Assembly (NCBI GenBank): GCA_035560415.1
Contig: DATMZG010000113.1
Coordinates: 1-45,097 of the forward strand
Direction: 5' to 3'
DNA: 45,097 nucleotides
DNA from: DATMXT01 sp035560415
Lineage (GTDB): Bacteria > Bacillota > Clostridia > Oscillospirales > Feifaniaceae
Both the position numbers and the translations under genes were made by a program. The notes under the pieces are model-generated. The model searched no databases, had not been told where the DNA came from, and saw only the letters and a program-made list of their open reading frames with translations. Numbering within the stretch: position 1 is the stretch's first letter; each line of letters begins with the position of its first letter. Positions 9,433 through 17,242 of this stretch are shown here, one piece after another.

Positions 9433-10770
9433 ATGATGACTTCACAGGAATATAAGCCTTTTGGGTTCCACTCGGTTTCCCTCGACGAGGATAAGTGTCA
9501 GGGGTGCACGGTCTGCATCCGCCACTGTCCGACCGAGGCTATTCGCGTGCGCGGCGGCAAGGCCAAAATTATCAGCGACCGCTGCATTGACTGCGGAAAC
9601 TGCATTCGGGTCTGTCCGCACCACGCGAAAAGGGCCATCATTCACAAGCTCGAGGACTTCGAGGGCAAGTTCAAGTGGACGGTGGCCATTCCCGCCCCCT
9701 CGCTCTACGGGCAGTTCCCCGGCGTCGAGGACATCGACTATGTGCTGACCGCCCTCAAGCGCATCGGCTTCAACGACGTGTTTGAGGTCTCCCGCGCCGC
9801 CGAGATCGTCTCGGACTACTCGCGCAAAATCATCGCCGGGGGCAAGGTGCCTAAGCCCGTCATCAGCACGGCCTGTCCCGCCGTCGTGCGGCTCGTCAAC
9901 GTCCGGTTTCCCGACCTCTCGAATCATCTGATGCCGGTGCGCCCGCCCATTGAGGTCGCGGCCAACATCGCCAGGCGCAGGGCCGTCCGGCAGACGGGGC
10001 TGCGGGAGGACGAAATCGGCATTTTCTTCATTTCGCCCTGTCCCGCCAAAATGACGGCCTGCCTCGCCCCCATTGCCGGCAACTACGGCAAGGTCGACGG
10101 CATCCTGTCCATGAGCGACCTCTACATCCGAATCGGCAGCGAAATCAAGAAAATCGACGAGCCCGAGCGCCTCTCCCACTCCGGCATCATCGGCATCGGC
10201 TGGGCCGCCTCGGGCGGCGAGGCGACGGCGCTGCTCAAGGACATCTATGTGGCGGCCGACGGCATTGACAACTGCATTCAGGTGCTTGAGGAGGTCGAGA
10301 ACTACCGCCTCAACGACGTCGACTTCATTGAACTGAACGCCTGCACCGGCGGCTGCGTCGGCGGGGTGCTGACAGTCGAAAACCCCTTTGTGGCCAAGGC
10401 CCGAATTCACATGCTGCGCAAGTACCTGCCGGTCTCTATGAACAAGTTCAAGGAGGACGGGGCGGACCTCGACATCATCTACGCCGACAACGCGCTGGCG
10501 TCGCCGGCCCGGGGGCTCAGCTCCGACCGGGAGGAGGCTCTGCGCATGGTCAAACAGATCAACGACCTTGTGGAGAAATTCCCCGGAATTGACTGCGGCG
10601 CCTGCGGCGCGCCCAGCTGCAAGACCTTTGCCGAGGACGTCGTGCGGGGGTACGGCCGCGAGAGCGACTGCACCTTTGTCCTGCGAAAGCAAATTGCCGG
10701 GATGTTCTCCCAGCTTGAACTCCCGCCGAACATTCTGGCGGGGGAGACCGGAAAGAAAGTGGGGGAGTGA
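9433..10770 (+). CDS. Divergent, probably sensory [FeFe]-hydrogenase (group C/D-like)
   Basis: This 445-residue iron-sulfur protein has three parts. Residues 15-65 form a two-[4Fe-4S] ferredoxin domain (C22, C25, C28, C32; C51, C54, C57, C61). Residues about 80-340 are the H-cluster domain. Residues about 385-415 form a second Fe-S site (C388, C391, C396, C413). The H-cluster ligands are all present: C148 in STACPAVV, C203 in SPCPAK, and C304 and C308 in ELNACTGGCVGG. The cysteine that shuttles protons in catalytic enzymes (first C of TSCCPG) is Ala147, and the two active-site Met positions appear to be Ser and Asn. This pattern is known for sensory HydS-like enzymes. No PAS domain is seen, which points to group D rather than C. 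Predicted role: H2 or redox sensing. Confidence 0.85.
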   Translation: MMTSQEYKPFGFHSVSLDEDKCQGCTVCIRHCPTEAIRVRGGKAKIISDRCIDCGNCIRVCPHHAKRAIIHKLEDFEGKFKWTVAIPAPSLYGQFPGVEDIDYVLTALKRIGFNDVFEVSRAAEIVSDYSRKIIAGGKVPKPVISTACPAVVRLVNVRFPDLSNHLMPVRPPIEVAANIARRRAVRQTGLREDEIGIFFISPCPAKMTACLAPIAGNYGKVDGILSMSDLYIRIGSEIKKIDEPERLSHSGIIGIGWAASGGEATALLKDIYVAADGIDNCIQVLEEVENYRLNDVDFIELNACTGGCVGGVLTVENPFVAKARIHMLRKYLPVSMNKFKEDGADLDIIYADNALASPARGLSSDREEALRMVKQINDLVEKFPGIDCGACGAPSCKTFAEDVVRGYGRESDCTFVLRKQIAGMFSQLELPPNILAGETGKKVGE

Positions 10771-10773
10771 ATT

Positions 10774-11103
10774 TTGCGCGTCAAAGAGCTGCTCGAACCC
10801 CTTGGCTGCACGGTGCTGACCTGCCCCGAGGGGCTTGAAAAAGAGGTGGCCGCAGGCTACTGCTGCGACCTGCTCAGCTGGGTCATCGGCCGGGCCGGGA
10901 GCCACTCGGCCTGGCTCACGGTCATGACAAACCAAAACGTCGTGGCGGTTGCCGTCATGGCCGAAATCTCCTGCATCGTCATCACCGAGGGGGCTCAGCC
11001 TGAGGCCGAGGTGCTCGAGAGCGCGACGAAAAACGGCGTCACGCTGCTCTCAACCGGCCTCTCCACTTTTGCGGCGGCATCGGCCCTCGGGAAACTGCTG
11101 TGA
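10774..11103 (+). CDS. Second DRTGG-domain protein
   Basis: This 109-residue protein is a distant paralogue of the protein at 8659: same length class, MRVKELLEPL start, a hydrophobic TVMTNQNVVAVAVMAEISCIVI core and a GVTLLSTGLS strand near the end. It carries additional cysteines (C12, C17, C30, C31). The start is TTG at 10774 with GGGGGAG seven bases upstream. Its TGA overlaps the GTG of the next gene. Two DRTGG proteins bracketing an ATPase and a sensor-type hydrogenase suggest paired input or docking modules, but no biochemical role is established that I can name. Confidence 0.72.
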   Translation: MRVKELLEPLGCTVLTCPEGLEKEVAAGYCCDLLSWVIGRAGSHSAWLTVMTNQNVVAVAVMAEISCIVITEGAQPEAEVLESATKNGVTLLSTGLSTFAAASALGKLL

Positions 11104-11834
11104 AGTACGCCTACGACCTCCATATGCACTCCTGCCTGTCCCCCTGCGGCGACGGGCAGATGACCCCGAACAACCTCGTCGGCCTCGCAAAGCTCGCGGG
11201 GCTCGACGTCATTGCGCTGACTGACCATAACACCTGCAAAAATACGCCGGCGGCTGTGGCGGTCGGCGACCATTTCGGCATTTTGGTGCTTCCGGGCATG
11301 GAGCTGAACACGGCGGAGGAAATTCACGTCCTCTGCCTCTTTGAAGCGCTCGAAAACGCCATGGCCTTTGACGCCTATGTCGAAACCCGGCTTGTGAAAG
11401 TCAAAAACGACGTTGAAGTCTTCGGCAATCAGACCGTCATGGACGAGGACGACAACGCGGTCGCCGAATACCCGTGGCTCTTAACCATGGCGACCGACAT
11501 CCGCATTGAGGAGGTGCCGGCCCTTGTGGCAGGGTACGGCGGGGTGGCGGTGCCGGCCCACGTCGATAGAGACGCCTATTCCATCCTCTCGGTGCTGGGC
11601 GCCTTGCCCCCGGAACTCGACTTCAAAACCATTGAGGTGACGAGAATCGGCGGCAGGGATAAGCTTGCCGCCCTTGCCCCGGAGCTTTCCGCAAGATACG
11701 GCATCCTTGAAAACTCCGATGCGCATTATATGGAGTCCATCCCGGAACCCCTCATTCACATGGAATTACAAAATCTTACCAGAAAAGACGTGCTTAACGC
11801 CATCCGTTTTGGCCAAATTACCGTGCAGTCGTAA
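11100..11834 (+). CDS. PHP-domain metal-dependent phosphoesterase
   Basis: This 244-residue protein of the PHP superfamily starts with the metal-binding HMHSCLSPCGDG (residues 6-17), followed by ALTDHN (about 40-45) and a PGMELNTAEEIHVL strand. It ends with NSDAHYME, which supplies the late Asp-His metal ligands. Family members hydrolyse phosphate esters such as histidinol phosphate, nucleotide 3',5'-bisphosphates or short RNA; the substrate here is unknown. Start is GTG at 11100, overlapping the upstream TGA as GTGA. It is the last gene of the first redox operon. If the neighbouring ATPase phosphorylates something, this could be the opposing enzyme (speculation). Confidence 0.88.
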   Translation: MKYAYDLHMHSCLSPCGDGQMTPNNLVGLAKLAGLDVIALTDHNTCKNTPAAVAVGDHFGILVLPGMELNTAEEIHVLCLFEALENAMAFDAYVETRLVKVKNDVEVFGNQTVMDEDDNAVAEYPWLLTMATDIRIEEVPALVAGYGGVAVPAHVDRDAYSILSVLGALPPELDFKTIEVTRIGGRDKLAALAPELSARYGILENSDAHYMESIPEPLIHMELQNLTRKDVLNAIRFGQITVQS

Positions 11835-11881
11835 AGCATTGTTGTGATTTTAACTAACATTTTTCATGTATTTTGGTGACA

Positions 11882-11899
11882 TTGCAAAAACTTTCACAA
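11882..11899. promoter_or_regulatory. Rex-operator-like inverted repeat
   Basis: TTGCAAAAACTTTCACAA matches the 18-base dyad TTGTGAAATATTTCACAA recognised by Rex repressors, with six of nine half-site positions symmetric. It lies about 50 bases upstream of the -10 of the hndA operon. Rex senses NADH/NAD+ and is known to control hydrogenase and fermentation genes in Clostridia, so the site fits its context. It is a single imperfect match. Confidence 0.4.
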
Positions 11900-11946
11900 A
11901 AAGAAACATCTCCATCGATAACCCTATTTCTTTATTGAATATAACC

Positions 11947-11955
11947 TGTTATAAT
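11947..11955 (+). promoter_or_regulatory. Extended -10 promoter of the hndA-type operon
   Basis: TG-T-TATAAT: a perfect -10 (11950-11955) with the TGn extension at 11947-11949. The -35 (TTTCTT at 11927, 17-base spacing) is weak, as is usual for extended -10 promoters. The leader of about 110 bases holds an 8-bp hairpin, GATGTGTG (11991-11998) with CACACATC (12010-12017). Confidence 0.65.
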
Positions 11956-12070
11956 GGCAGAGTACGCAATATTGCCGTAAAAACGGCGCCGATGTGTGAC
12001 TTCAGACACCACACATCAAAAAAAAGAGACAAAGATACGAGCGACCAATCATCTAAAGGAGGAGTAAGAA

Positions 12071-12574
12071 ATGAGCGCAAAAGTAGTCTCCAACGTCCCG
12101 TTTACCGGAACAAAGGAGCAGGAGTCAAAACTCCTTGCGGTCATTGACCGTTACAAGGGCGTTGAGGGCGCGGTCATGCCTGTCATGCAGGAGGCCCAGG
12201 ACATTTACGGCTACCTGCCGGAAGAGGTCCAGACCATCATCGCCAAGGGACTTGGAGTTCCGCTTTCGCACATCTATGGCGTCGCGACATTCTATTCTCA
12301 GTTCAATCTGAACCCCAAGGGCAAATACCAGGTCAGCGTCTGTCTCGGAACCGCATGCTACGTCAAGAACGCTTCCGGCGTATTTGACAAGATCAAGGAA
12401 GTCCTCGGCATTGACAACGGCGGGATCACGCCCGATGCCAAATTTTCCCTCGATGCGACCCGCTGCCTCGGATGCTGCGGTCTGGCCCCCGTCATGATGA
12501 TCAACGACGAGGTTTTCGGCCGCCTCACCCCCGAGAATGTCCCCGGGATCTTTGCTCAGTTCGCCGATAAATAA
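12071..12574 (+). CDS. hndA: NuoE/HndA-like [2Fe-2S] subunit
   Basis: This 167-residue thioredoxin-fold subunit carries one [2Fe-2S] cluster on C91, C96, C132 and C136 (C-x4-C ... C-x3-C), the NuoE signature. An N-terminal helical bundle (residues 15-75) has the usual YGYLPEE and GVATFYSQF segments. In NADH-linked bifurcating hydrogenases and formate dehydrogenases this subunit (HydC/HndA) works with the NuoF-like flavoprotein. The ribosome site is AAAGGAGGAG. The gene begins the second redox operon: hndA, HATPase, hndB, hndC. The name hndA is by family analogy. Confidence 0.95.
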   Translation: MSAKVVSNVPFTGTKEQESKLLAVIDRYKGVEGAVMPVMQEAQDIYGYLPEEVQTIIAKGLGVPLSHIYGVATFYSQFNLNPKGKYQVSVCLGTACYVKNASGVFDKIKEVLGIDNGGITPDAKFSLDATRCLGCCGLAPVMMINDEVFGRLTPENVPGIFAQFADK

Positions 12575-12577
12575 AAC

Positions 12578-13147
12578 ATGAAAGAGCTTTCCCTGAACAT
12601 CCTCGACATCGTGGAGAATTCGACGAAAGCAAATGCGTCGCTTGTGGAAATCAGCCTTGCGGAGGACACGGCCGCCAAAACGCTTGTCATTGAGATTTGT
12701 GACAACGGAAGCGGAATGTCGCCGGAACTCCTCGCCCGCGTGACCGACCCGTTTACAACCACCCGCACCACGCGCAAAGTGGGGCTCGGACTGCCGCTAT
12801 TCAAGTTGGCCGCCGAGCAGACAGGTGGAGGACTCGTAATCGAGTCAACCGTCGGATTCGGCACCAAAGTGCGGGCCACTTTCCACACAGACCATCTCGA
12901 CTTTACGCCGGTCGGGGATATGGGGGAGACTTTTTCCGTCCTGCTCATGGGGCACCCGGACACCGATTTTGTTTTTACGAGGTCGGTGGATGAGAAGTCG
13001 TTCGGGCTTTCAACCAAAGAGATGCGTGAAATGTTAGGGGGCGTCTCTCTGGCGGAGCCCGAAGTGCTGCAATGGGCCAAGGAGTACATCCATGAGCAAA
13101 CGAAAGCACTTAGAATAGGAGGAGCTATTAATGAAAACCCTTGCTGA
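12578..13147 (+). CDS. Stand-alone HATPase within the hydrogenase-type operon
   Basis: This 189-residue protein has a GHKL ATP-binding domain: N-box DIVENSTKAN (10-19), G1 DNGSGM and G2 VGLGLPLFK. It lacks the HisKA dimerisation domain and any sensor domain, so it is not a complete histidine kinase. A C-terminal extension of about 75 residues (from FTPVGDMGETF on) is unlike RsbW proteins and is unassigned. An ATPase at this place between NuoE-like and HndB-like genes recurs in clostridial hydrogenase operons (recall). It starts three bases after hndA and overlaps hndB by 17 bases. Its role in the enzyme's assembly or control is unknown. Confidence 0.85.
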   Translation: MKELSLNILDIVENSTKANASLVEISLAEDTAAKTLVIEICDNGSGMSPELLARVTDPFTTTRTTRKVGLGLPLFKLAAEQTGGGLVIESTVGFGTKVRATFHTDHLDFTPVGDMGETFSVLLMGHPDTDFVFTRSVDEKSFGLSTKEMREMLGGVSLAEPEVLQWAKEYIHEQTKALRIGGAINENPC

Positions 13148-13502
13148 ACTCGCCGCAATCAGGGCTGGCATGAAGGACACCGTCGCCACCCGCGCCGACC
13201 ATGCGGGAGACACGCGTATCATCGTGGGCATGGCCACCTGTGGCATTGCCGCCGGCGCCCGCCCCGTGATGAATGCACTGGTTGAGGAGATCAATAAGCG
13301 CCAAATTAAAAATGTCGTCGTCACTCAGACGGGCTGCATCGGCATGTGCCGCCTCGAGCCCATCGTCGAGGTGCTGGAGCCGGGTGAAGAGAAGGTCACT
13401 TATGTCAAAATGACCCCCGAAATGGCCCGCAAAGTCGTCGTTGACCACATCATCAATAAAAACGTTGTGACCGAGTATACCATCGGCGCATCGGAGAAAT
13501 AA
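13131..13502 (+). CDS. hndB: HndB-like thioredoxin-fold [2Fe-2S] ferredoxin
   Basis: This 123-residue protein has the HndB pattern ATCGIAAGARPVMNAL with C37, then QTGCIGMCRLEP with C69 and C73. Only three of the usual four cluster cysteines are visible, as in many HndB sequences, so cluster binding is uncertain. In NADP-reducing hydrogenases HndB is a small subunit beside HndC. A good AGGAGGAG site precedes ATG 13131 inside the end of the HATPase gene, with a 17-base overlap. It precedes hndC by 18 bases. Confidence 0.92.
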   Translation: MKTLAELAAIRAGMKDTVATRADHAGDTRIIVGMATCGIAAGARPVMNALVEEINKRQIKNVVVTQTGCIGMCRLEPIVEVLEPGEEKVTYVKMTPEMARKVVVDHIINKNVVTEYTIGASEK

Positions 13503-13520
13503 GTAAGGAGGTATAAGTGT

Positions 13521-15308
13521 ATGTACAGATCCCATGTTCTGGTTTGCGGCGGCACCGGCTGCACTTCCTCCAACTCTCCGAAAATTGTCGATGAGTTGAA
13601 TAAGGAAATCGAGGCCGTCGGCCTCAAGGACGAAGTCAAGGTCGTCATGACCGGCTGCTTTGGACTTTGCGCCTTAGGCCCCATCATGATCGTCTATCCC
13701 GAGGGCTGCTTCTACAGCCGCGTACAGCCCGAGGACATCAAGGAGATCGTGGACGAGCACCTGCTCAAGGGCCGCATCGTCACCCGCCTGCTCTATCAGG
13801 AGACCGTTGTCGGCGACACCATTAAGAACCTGAACCACACGACGTTCTACGCCAAGCAAAAGCGCGTTGCCCTGCGCAACTGCGGCGTCATCAACCCCGA
13901 GAACATTGACGAGTACATCGCCCGCGACGGCTATCTCGCGCTTGAGAAGTGCCTGACGGGGCTTCAGCCGCAGGAGGTCATTGACATCGTCAAGGCTTCG
14001 GGCCTGCGCGGCCGCGGCGGCGCGGGATTCTCGACCGGCATGAAGTGGCAGTTCACGAAGAACGCCGTCGGCGACAAGAAGTACACCTGCTGCAACGCCG
14101 ACGAGGGCGACCCGGGCGCCTTCATGGACCGCTCGGTGCTCGAGGGCGACCCGCATGCGGTGCTTGAGGCCATGGCCATCGCCGCCTACGCAATCGGCTC
14201 CGACCAGGGCTACATATATGTCCGCGCCGAGTACCCGATTGCCGTCAAACGCCTGAAAATCGCCATCGCGCAGGCCAAGGAATACGGGCTCTTAGGCGAG
14301 AACATCATGGGCACCGGCTTTAACTTCGACCTCGACATCCGGCTTGGCGCAGGCGCTTTCGTATGCGGCGAAGAGACCGCGCTCATGACCTCCATTGAGG
14401 GCTTCCGCGGCGAGCCGAGACCCCGTCCGCCTTTCCCGGCCAACAAGGGCCTGTTTGGCAAGCCCACGCTGCTCAACAACGTCGAGACCTACGCCAACAT
14501 CACTCAGATTATCTTAAACGGCGCCGAGTGGTTCGCCGCAATGGGCACCGAGAAGTCCAAGGGCACCAAGGTCTTCGCCCTGGGCGGCAAAATCACCAAC
14601 ACCGGTCTTGTCGAAATCCCGATGGGCACCACCCTTCGCGAAATCGTCGAGGAGATCGGCGGCGGCGTTCCGAACGGCAAGAAGTTCAAAGCCGCGCAGA
14701 CCGGCGGCCCCTCCGGCGGCTGCATTCCGACCCAGCACCTCGACACCCCCATCGACTATGACAACCTGGTCGCCATCGGCTCCATGATGGGCTCCGGCGG
14801 ACTCATCATCATGGACGAGGACAACTGCATGGTCGACATCGCCCGCTTCTTCCTCGACTTCACGGTCGACGAGAGCTGCGGTAAGTGCACGCCCTGCCGC
14901 ATCGGCACCAAGCGCATTTACGAGATGGTGACCAAAATCACTGAGGGCAAGGCCACGCTTGAGGACCTCGACAAGCTCGAGGAGCTCTGCCAGAACGTCA
15001 AGAACAACTCGCTGTGCGCCCTCGGCCAGACGGCCCCGAACCCGGTGCTCTCGACCATGCGGTATTTCCGGGACGAGTATCTCGCCCACGTCGTCGACAA
15101 GCGCTGCCCGGCCGGCGTCTGCAAGGCCCTGCTGCACTACGAAATCGACCCGGCCAAGTGCGTAGGCTGCACGCTGTGCGCCAAGAAGTGCCCGGTCGGC
15201 GCCATCTCGGGCGAAGTCAAGAAGCCCCATAAGATCGACACCGACAAGTGCATCAAGTGCGGCGTCTGTGCCGACAACTGCAAGTTCAAGGCCATCTCCA
15301 AAAAGTAA
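13521..15308 (+). CDS. hndC: NuoF/HndC-like NADH-binding flavoprotein subunit
   Basis: This 595-residue subunit passes electrons between NAD(P)H and Fe-S clusters. Residues 1-110 form a thioredoxin-like [2Fe-2S] domain (C9, C14, C46, C50). The NADH/FMN core follows, with GRGGAGF (164-170) and the CNADEGDPGAF flavin loop (191-201). A [4Fe-4S] site is ESCGKCTPC plus C499. A C-terminal two-[4Fe-4S] ferredoxin has C547/550/553/557 and C577/580/583/587. This layout equals HydB/HndC of electron-bifurcating complexes. An AAGGAGG site ten bases upstream sets ATG 13521. No HydA/HndD catalytic gene follows; a terminator comes 18 bases after the stop. The partner must lie elsewhere or be a different oxidoreductase. 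Confidence 0.96.
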   Translation: MYRSHVLVCGGTGCTSSNSPKIVDELNKEIEAVGLKDEVKVVMTGCFGLCALGPIMIVYPEGCFYSRVQPEDIKEIVDEHLLKGRIVTRLLYQETVVGDTIKNLNHTTFYAKQKRVALRNCGVINPENIDEYIARDGYLALEKCLTGLQPQEVIDIVKASGLRGRGGAGFSTGMKWQFTKNAVGDKKYTCCNADEGDPGAFMDRSVLEGDPHAVLEAMAIAAYAIGSDQGYIYVRAEYPIAVKRLKIAIAQAKEYGLLGENIMGTGFNFDLDIRLGAGAFVCGEETALMTSIEGFRGEPRPRPPFPANKGLFGKPTLLNNVETYANITQIILNGAEWFAAMGTEKSKGTKVFALGGKITNTGLVEIPMGTTLREIVEEIGGGVPNGKKFKAAQTGGPSGGCIPTQHLDTPIDYDNLVAIGSMMGSGGLIIMDEDNCMVDIARFFLDFTVDESCGKCTPCRIGTKRIYEMVTKITEGKATLEDLDKLEELCQNVKNNSLCALGQTAPNPVLSTMRYFRDEYLAHVVDKRCPAGVCKALLHYEIDPAKCVGCTLCAKKCPVGAISGEVKKPHKIDTDKCIKCGVCADNCKFKAISKK

Positions 15309-15325
15309 TTCTTTTGATTCCCCTC

Positions 15326-15360
15326 GCAAGGGCCGCCCGGACGGGCGGCCCTTGCTTGTT
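15326..15360 (+). terminator. Strong terminator after hndC
   Basis: GCAAGGGCCGCCC (15326-15338) pairs perfectly with GGGCGGCCCTTGC (15343-15355) around GGAC, and TTGTT follows. It separates the hnd operon from the ABC operon. Confidence 0.85.
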
Positions 15361-15387
15361 GCTCAAACGGACACTTTGTGGTATAAT
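15359..15387 (+). promoter_or_regulatory. Sigma-A promoter of the ABC exporter operon
   Basis: TTGCTC (15359-15364) and TATAAT (15382-15387) are 17 bases apart, directly behind the hndC terminator. The leader before the TTG start is about 40 bases. Confidence 0.75.
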
Positions 15388-15433
15388 AGACCAAATAAAG
15401 CAACTCATCTGCGTGTTCCGGGAGGTAGAAAGT

Positions 15434-17242
15434 TTGCTCTCTTTTCTCATAAAACGGGCGGGGAAGTGGAAATGGCTCCTATATATCTCCATTCTTGCGA
15501 CCCTGCTCGGCACCCTCTTTTCATTTTTGCTGCCGCAGGTGATCCGGGTCACGGTCGACTCGGTCATCGACAGCAAGCCCTACGACCTGCCGGCGGCCCT
15601 TGCCGGCTTTCTTGACGCGCACTGGAGCCGCGAGTACCTGCAGGGGCACCTCTATATTCCGGCCATTTTTGCCGCGGCGCTCGCCGTCCTGTCGGGCGTC
15701 ATGAACTATTTGCGCCGGTATGAGGCCGGCCGCTTTGCGGAGGGGTATGTCAAGGAGCTGCGGGACGCGCTCTACGCCCGCATTTCGCGCCTGCCCTTTT
15801 CCTGGCACATCAAAGTCCAGACCGGCGACATCGTCCAGCGCTGCACCTCCGACATAGAGACCATTCGCGGCTTTCTCTCGATGCAGCTCGTCGAGCTTGC
15901 GCGGGTGGTCATCATGGTGGCCACGGCCGCGGCCATGATGCTGACCATCAACGTCAGGCTGACCCTCATCACGCTGGTCTTCATTCCGGTCATCACGGGT
16001 TATTCGGTCTATTTCTTTGCCAAAGCCAGCGAGCGGTTCAAAAAGGCCGACGAGGCCGAGGGTGTGCTCATGACGGCGGTGCAGGAGAACCTGACCGGCG
16101 TGCGGGTCGTACGGGCCTTCGGCAGAGAGGCCTATGAGTTTGACAAGTTCAACCGGGCAAACGACGCCTTTTCGCAGCTCTGGCTTAAGCTCGGGGACGT
16201 CCTCTCGATTTTCTGGGGCTTTGGCGACTTTGTCACCGGCATGCAAAACGCCATCATCCTGCTGCTCGGCGTGACCTATGTCGTTAACGGCAACGGGCTG
16301 ACCTTGGGCGGCCTCATCGCCTTCATGTCCTACAACGCCCAAATCACCTGGCCCATCCGCGCTTTGGGGCGCATTTTGTCAGAAATGAGCCGGGCGGGCG
16401 TCTCGGTTGCGCGCATCAGAGACATTCTTGAAGAGCCGCCCGAGACTGACCCAATAGATGCCCTGCGCCCGGAGCTCAATGGGGAGCTTGAATTTAAAGA
16501 TGTAACCTTTTCCTACGGCGACGGGGAGCCGGTGCTGAGAGACGTCTCTTTTAAAGTCCCGGTGGGGCAGACCCTTGCGATTCTCGGCACGACGGGGAGC
16601 GGCAAATCCTCCATCGCCCATCTGCTGGCCCGCCTCTATGACCTCCCCGAGGGGAGCGGCGTCATTCTGGTCGACGGCATCGACATTCGCCAGATCGCGC
16701 GGGACTGCCTGCGGCGGCAGGTCGGCCTCGTGCTGCAGGAGCCCTTTTTGTTCTCCCGCTCCATTTTTGAGAACATCCGGGCCGCCCGCGACCTGACGCC
16801 GGAGCAGGTGCGGGACTGCGCTGCAATCGCCGCCGTCGACGAGGCCATTCAGAGCTTTGACAAGGGGTACGACACGGTGGTGGGGGAGCGCGGGGTCACG
16901 CTGTCTGGCGGCCAAAAGCAGCGGGTGGCCATTGCCCGCATGCTGGCGCAGGAGCCGGCCGTCATGATTTTTGACGACTCGCTCTCGGCCGTCGACACCG
17001 GCACCGACGCGAAAATCCGCGAAGCCCTGTCCTCACGGCTCGGAAAAAAGACGACCATATTAATTTCCCACCGCGCAACCACCTTGATGCAGGCGGACTA
17101 TATCATCGTGCTCGACGGGGGGCGCATTGTCGAGCGGGGCACCCACGCGGAGCTCATGAAAATGAGCGGCATGTACAGCCGCGTGGTGGCCCTCCAAAAC
17201 AGCCTGGAGGAGGATGTCACGGGGGAGGTGACGGCCAGATGA
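15434..17242 (+). CDS. ABC exporter half-transporter, subunit with degenerate Walker B
   Basis: This 602-residue type IV ABC half-exporter has a six-helix membrane domain (1-320) and an ATPase domain. It has Walker A GTTGSGKSS (from 385) and the intact signature LSGGQKQR (490-497). In Walker B (VMIFDDSLSAVD) the catalytic Glu is replaced by Asp515. It pairs with the next protein, as in TM287/288 and BmrCD, where one ATP site is hydrolytic and the other is not. The exported substrate is unknown; drugs, lipids and peptides are the usual ones. The start is TTG 15434 with GGAGG eight bases upstream. The frame is open further upstream, but that part lies before the promoter. The stop overlaps the next start as ATGA. 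Confidence 0.93.
   Translation: MLSFLIKRAGKWKWLLYISILATLLGTLFSFLLPQVIRVTVDSVIDSKPYDLPAALAGFLDAHWSREYLQGHLYIPAIFAAALAVLSGVMNYLRRYEAGRFAEGYVKELRDALYARISRLPFSWHIKVQTGDIVQRCTSDIETIRGFLSMQLVELARVVIMVATAAAMMLTINVRLTLITLVFIPVITGYSVYFFAKASERFKKADEAEGVLMTAVQENLTGVRVVRAFGREAYEFDKFNRANDAFSQLWLKLGDVLSIFWGFGDFVTGMQNAIILLLGVTYVVNGNGLTLGGLIAFMSYNAQITWPIRALGRILSEMSRAGVSVARIRDILEEPPETDPIDALRPELNGELEFKDVTFSYGDGEPVLRDVSFKVPVGQTLAILGTTGSGKSSIAHLLARLYDLPEGSGVILVDGIDIRQIARDCLRRQVGLVLQEPFLFSRSIFENIRAARDLTPEQVRDCAAIAAVDEAIQSFDKGYDTVVGERGVTLSGGQKQRVAIARMLAQEPAVMIFDDSLSAVDTGTDAKIREALSSRLGKKTTILISHRATTLMQADYIIVLDGGRIVERGTHAELMKMSGMYSRVVALQNSLEEDVTGEVTAR

Noticed and set aside
9442..10935. 497-codon antisense open frame across the hydrogenase-like gene
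   Set aside because: No domain or ribosome site is visible, and the sense gene has clear cysteine motifs. Third-position GC bias explains the absence of stops.
11991..12017. 8-bp hairpin before hndA considered as a terminator
   Set aside because: It is followed by an A-run, not a T-run, on the + strand and lies between promoter and ribosome site, so it is more likely a leader stem.
15248..15433. Upstream extension of the first ABC subunit
   Set aside because: It would run through the hndC end, a terminator and the promoter; TTG 15434 behind GGAGG is the credible start.
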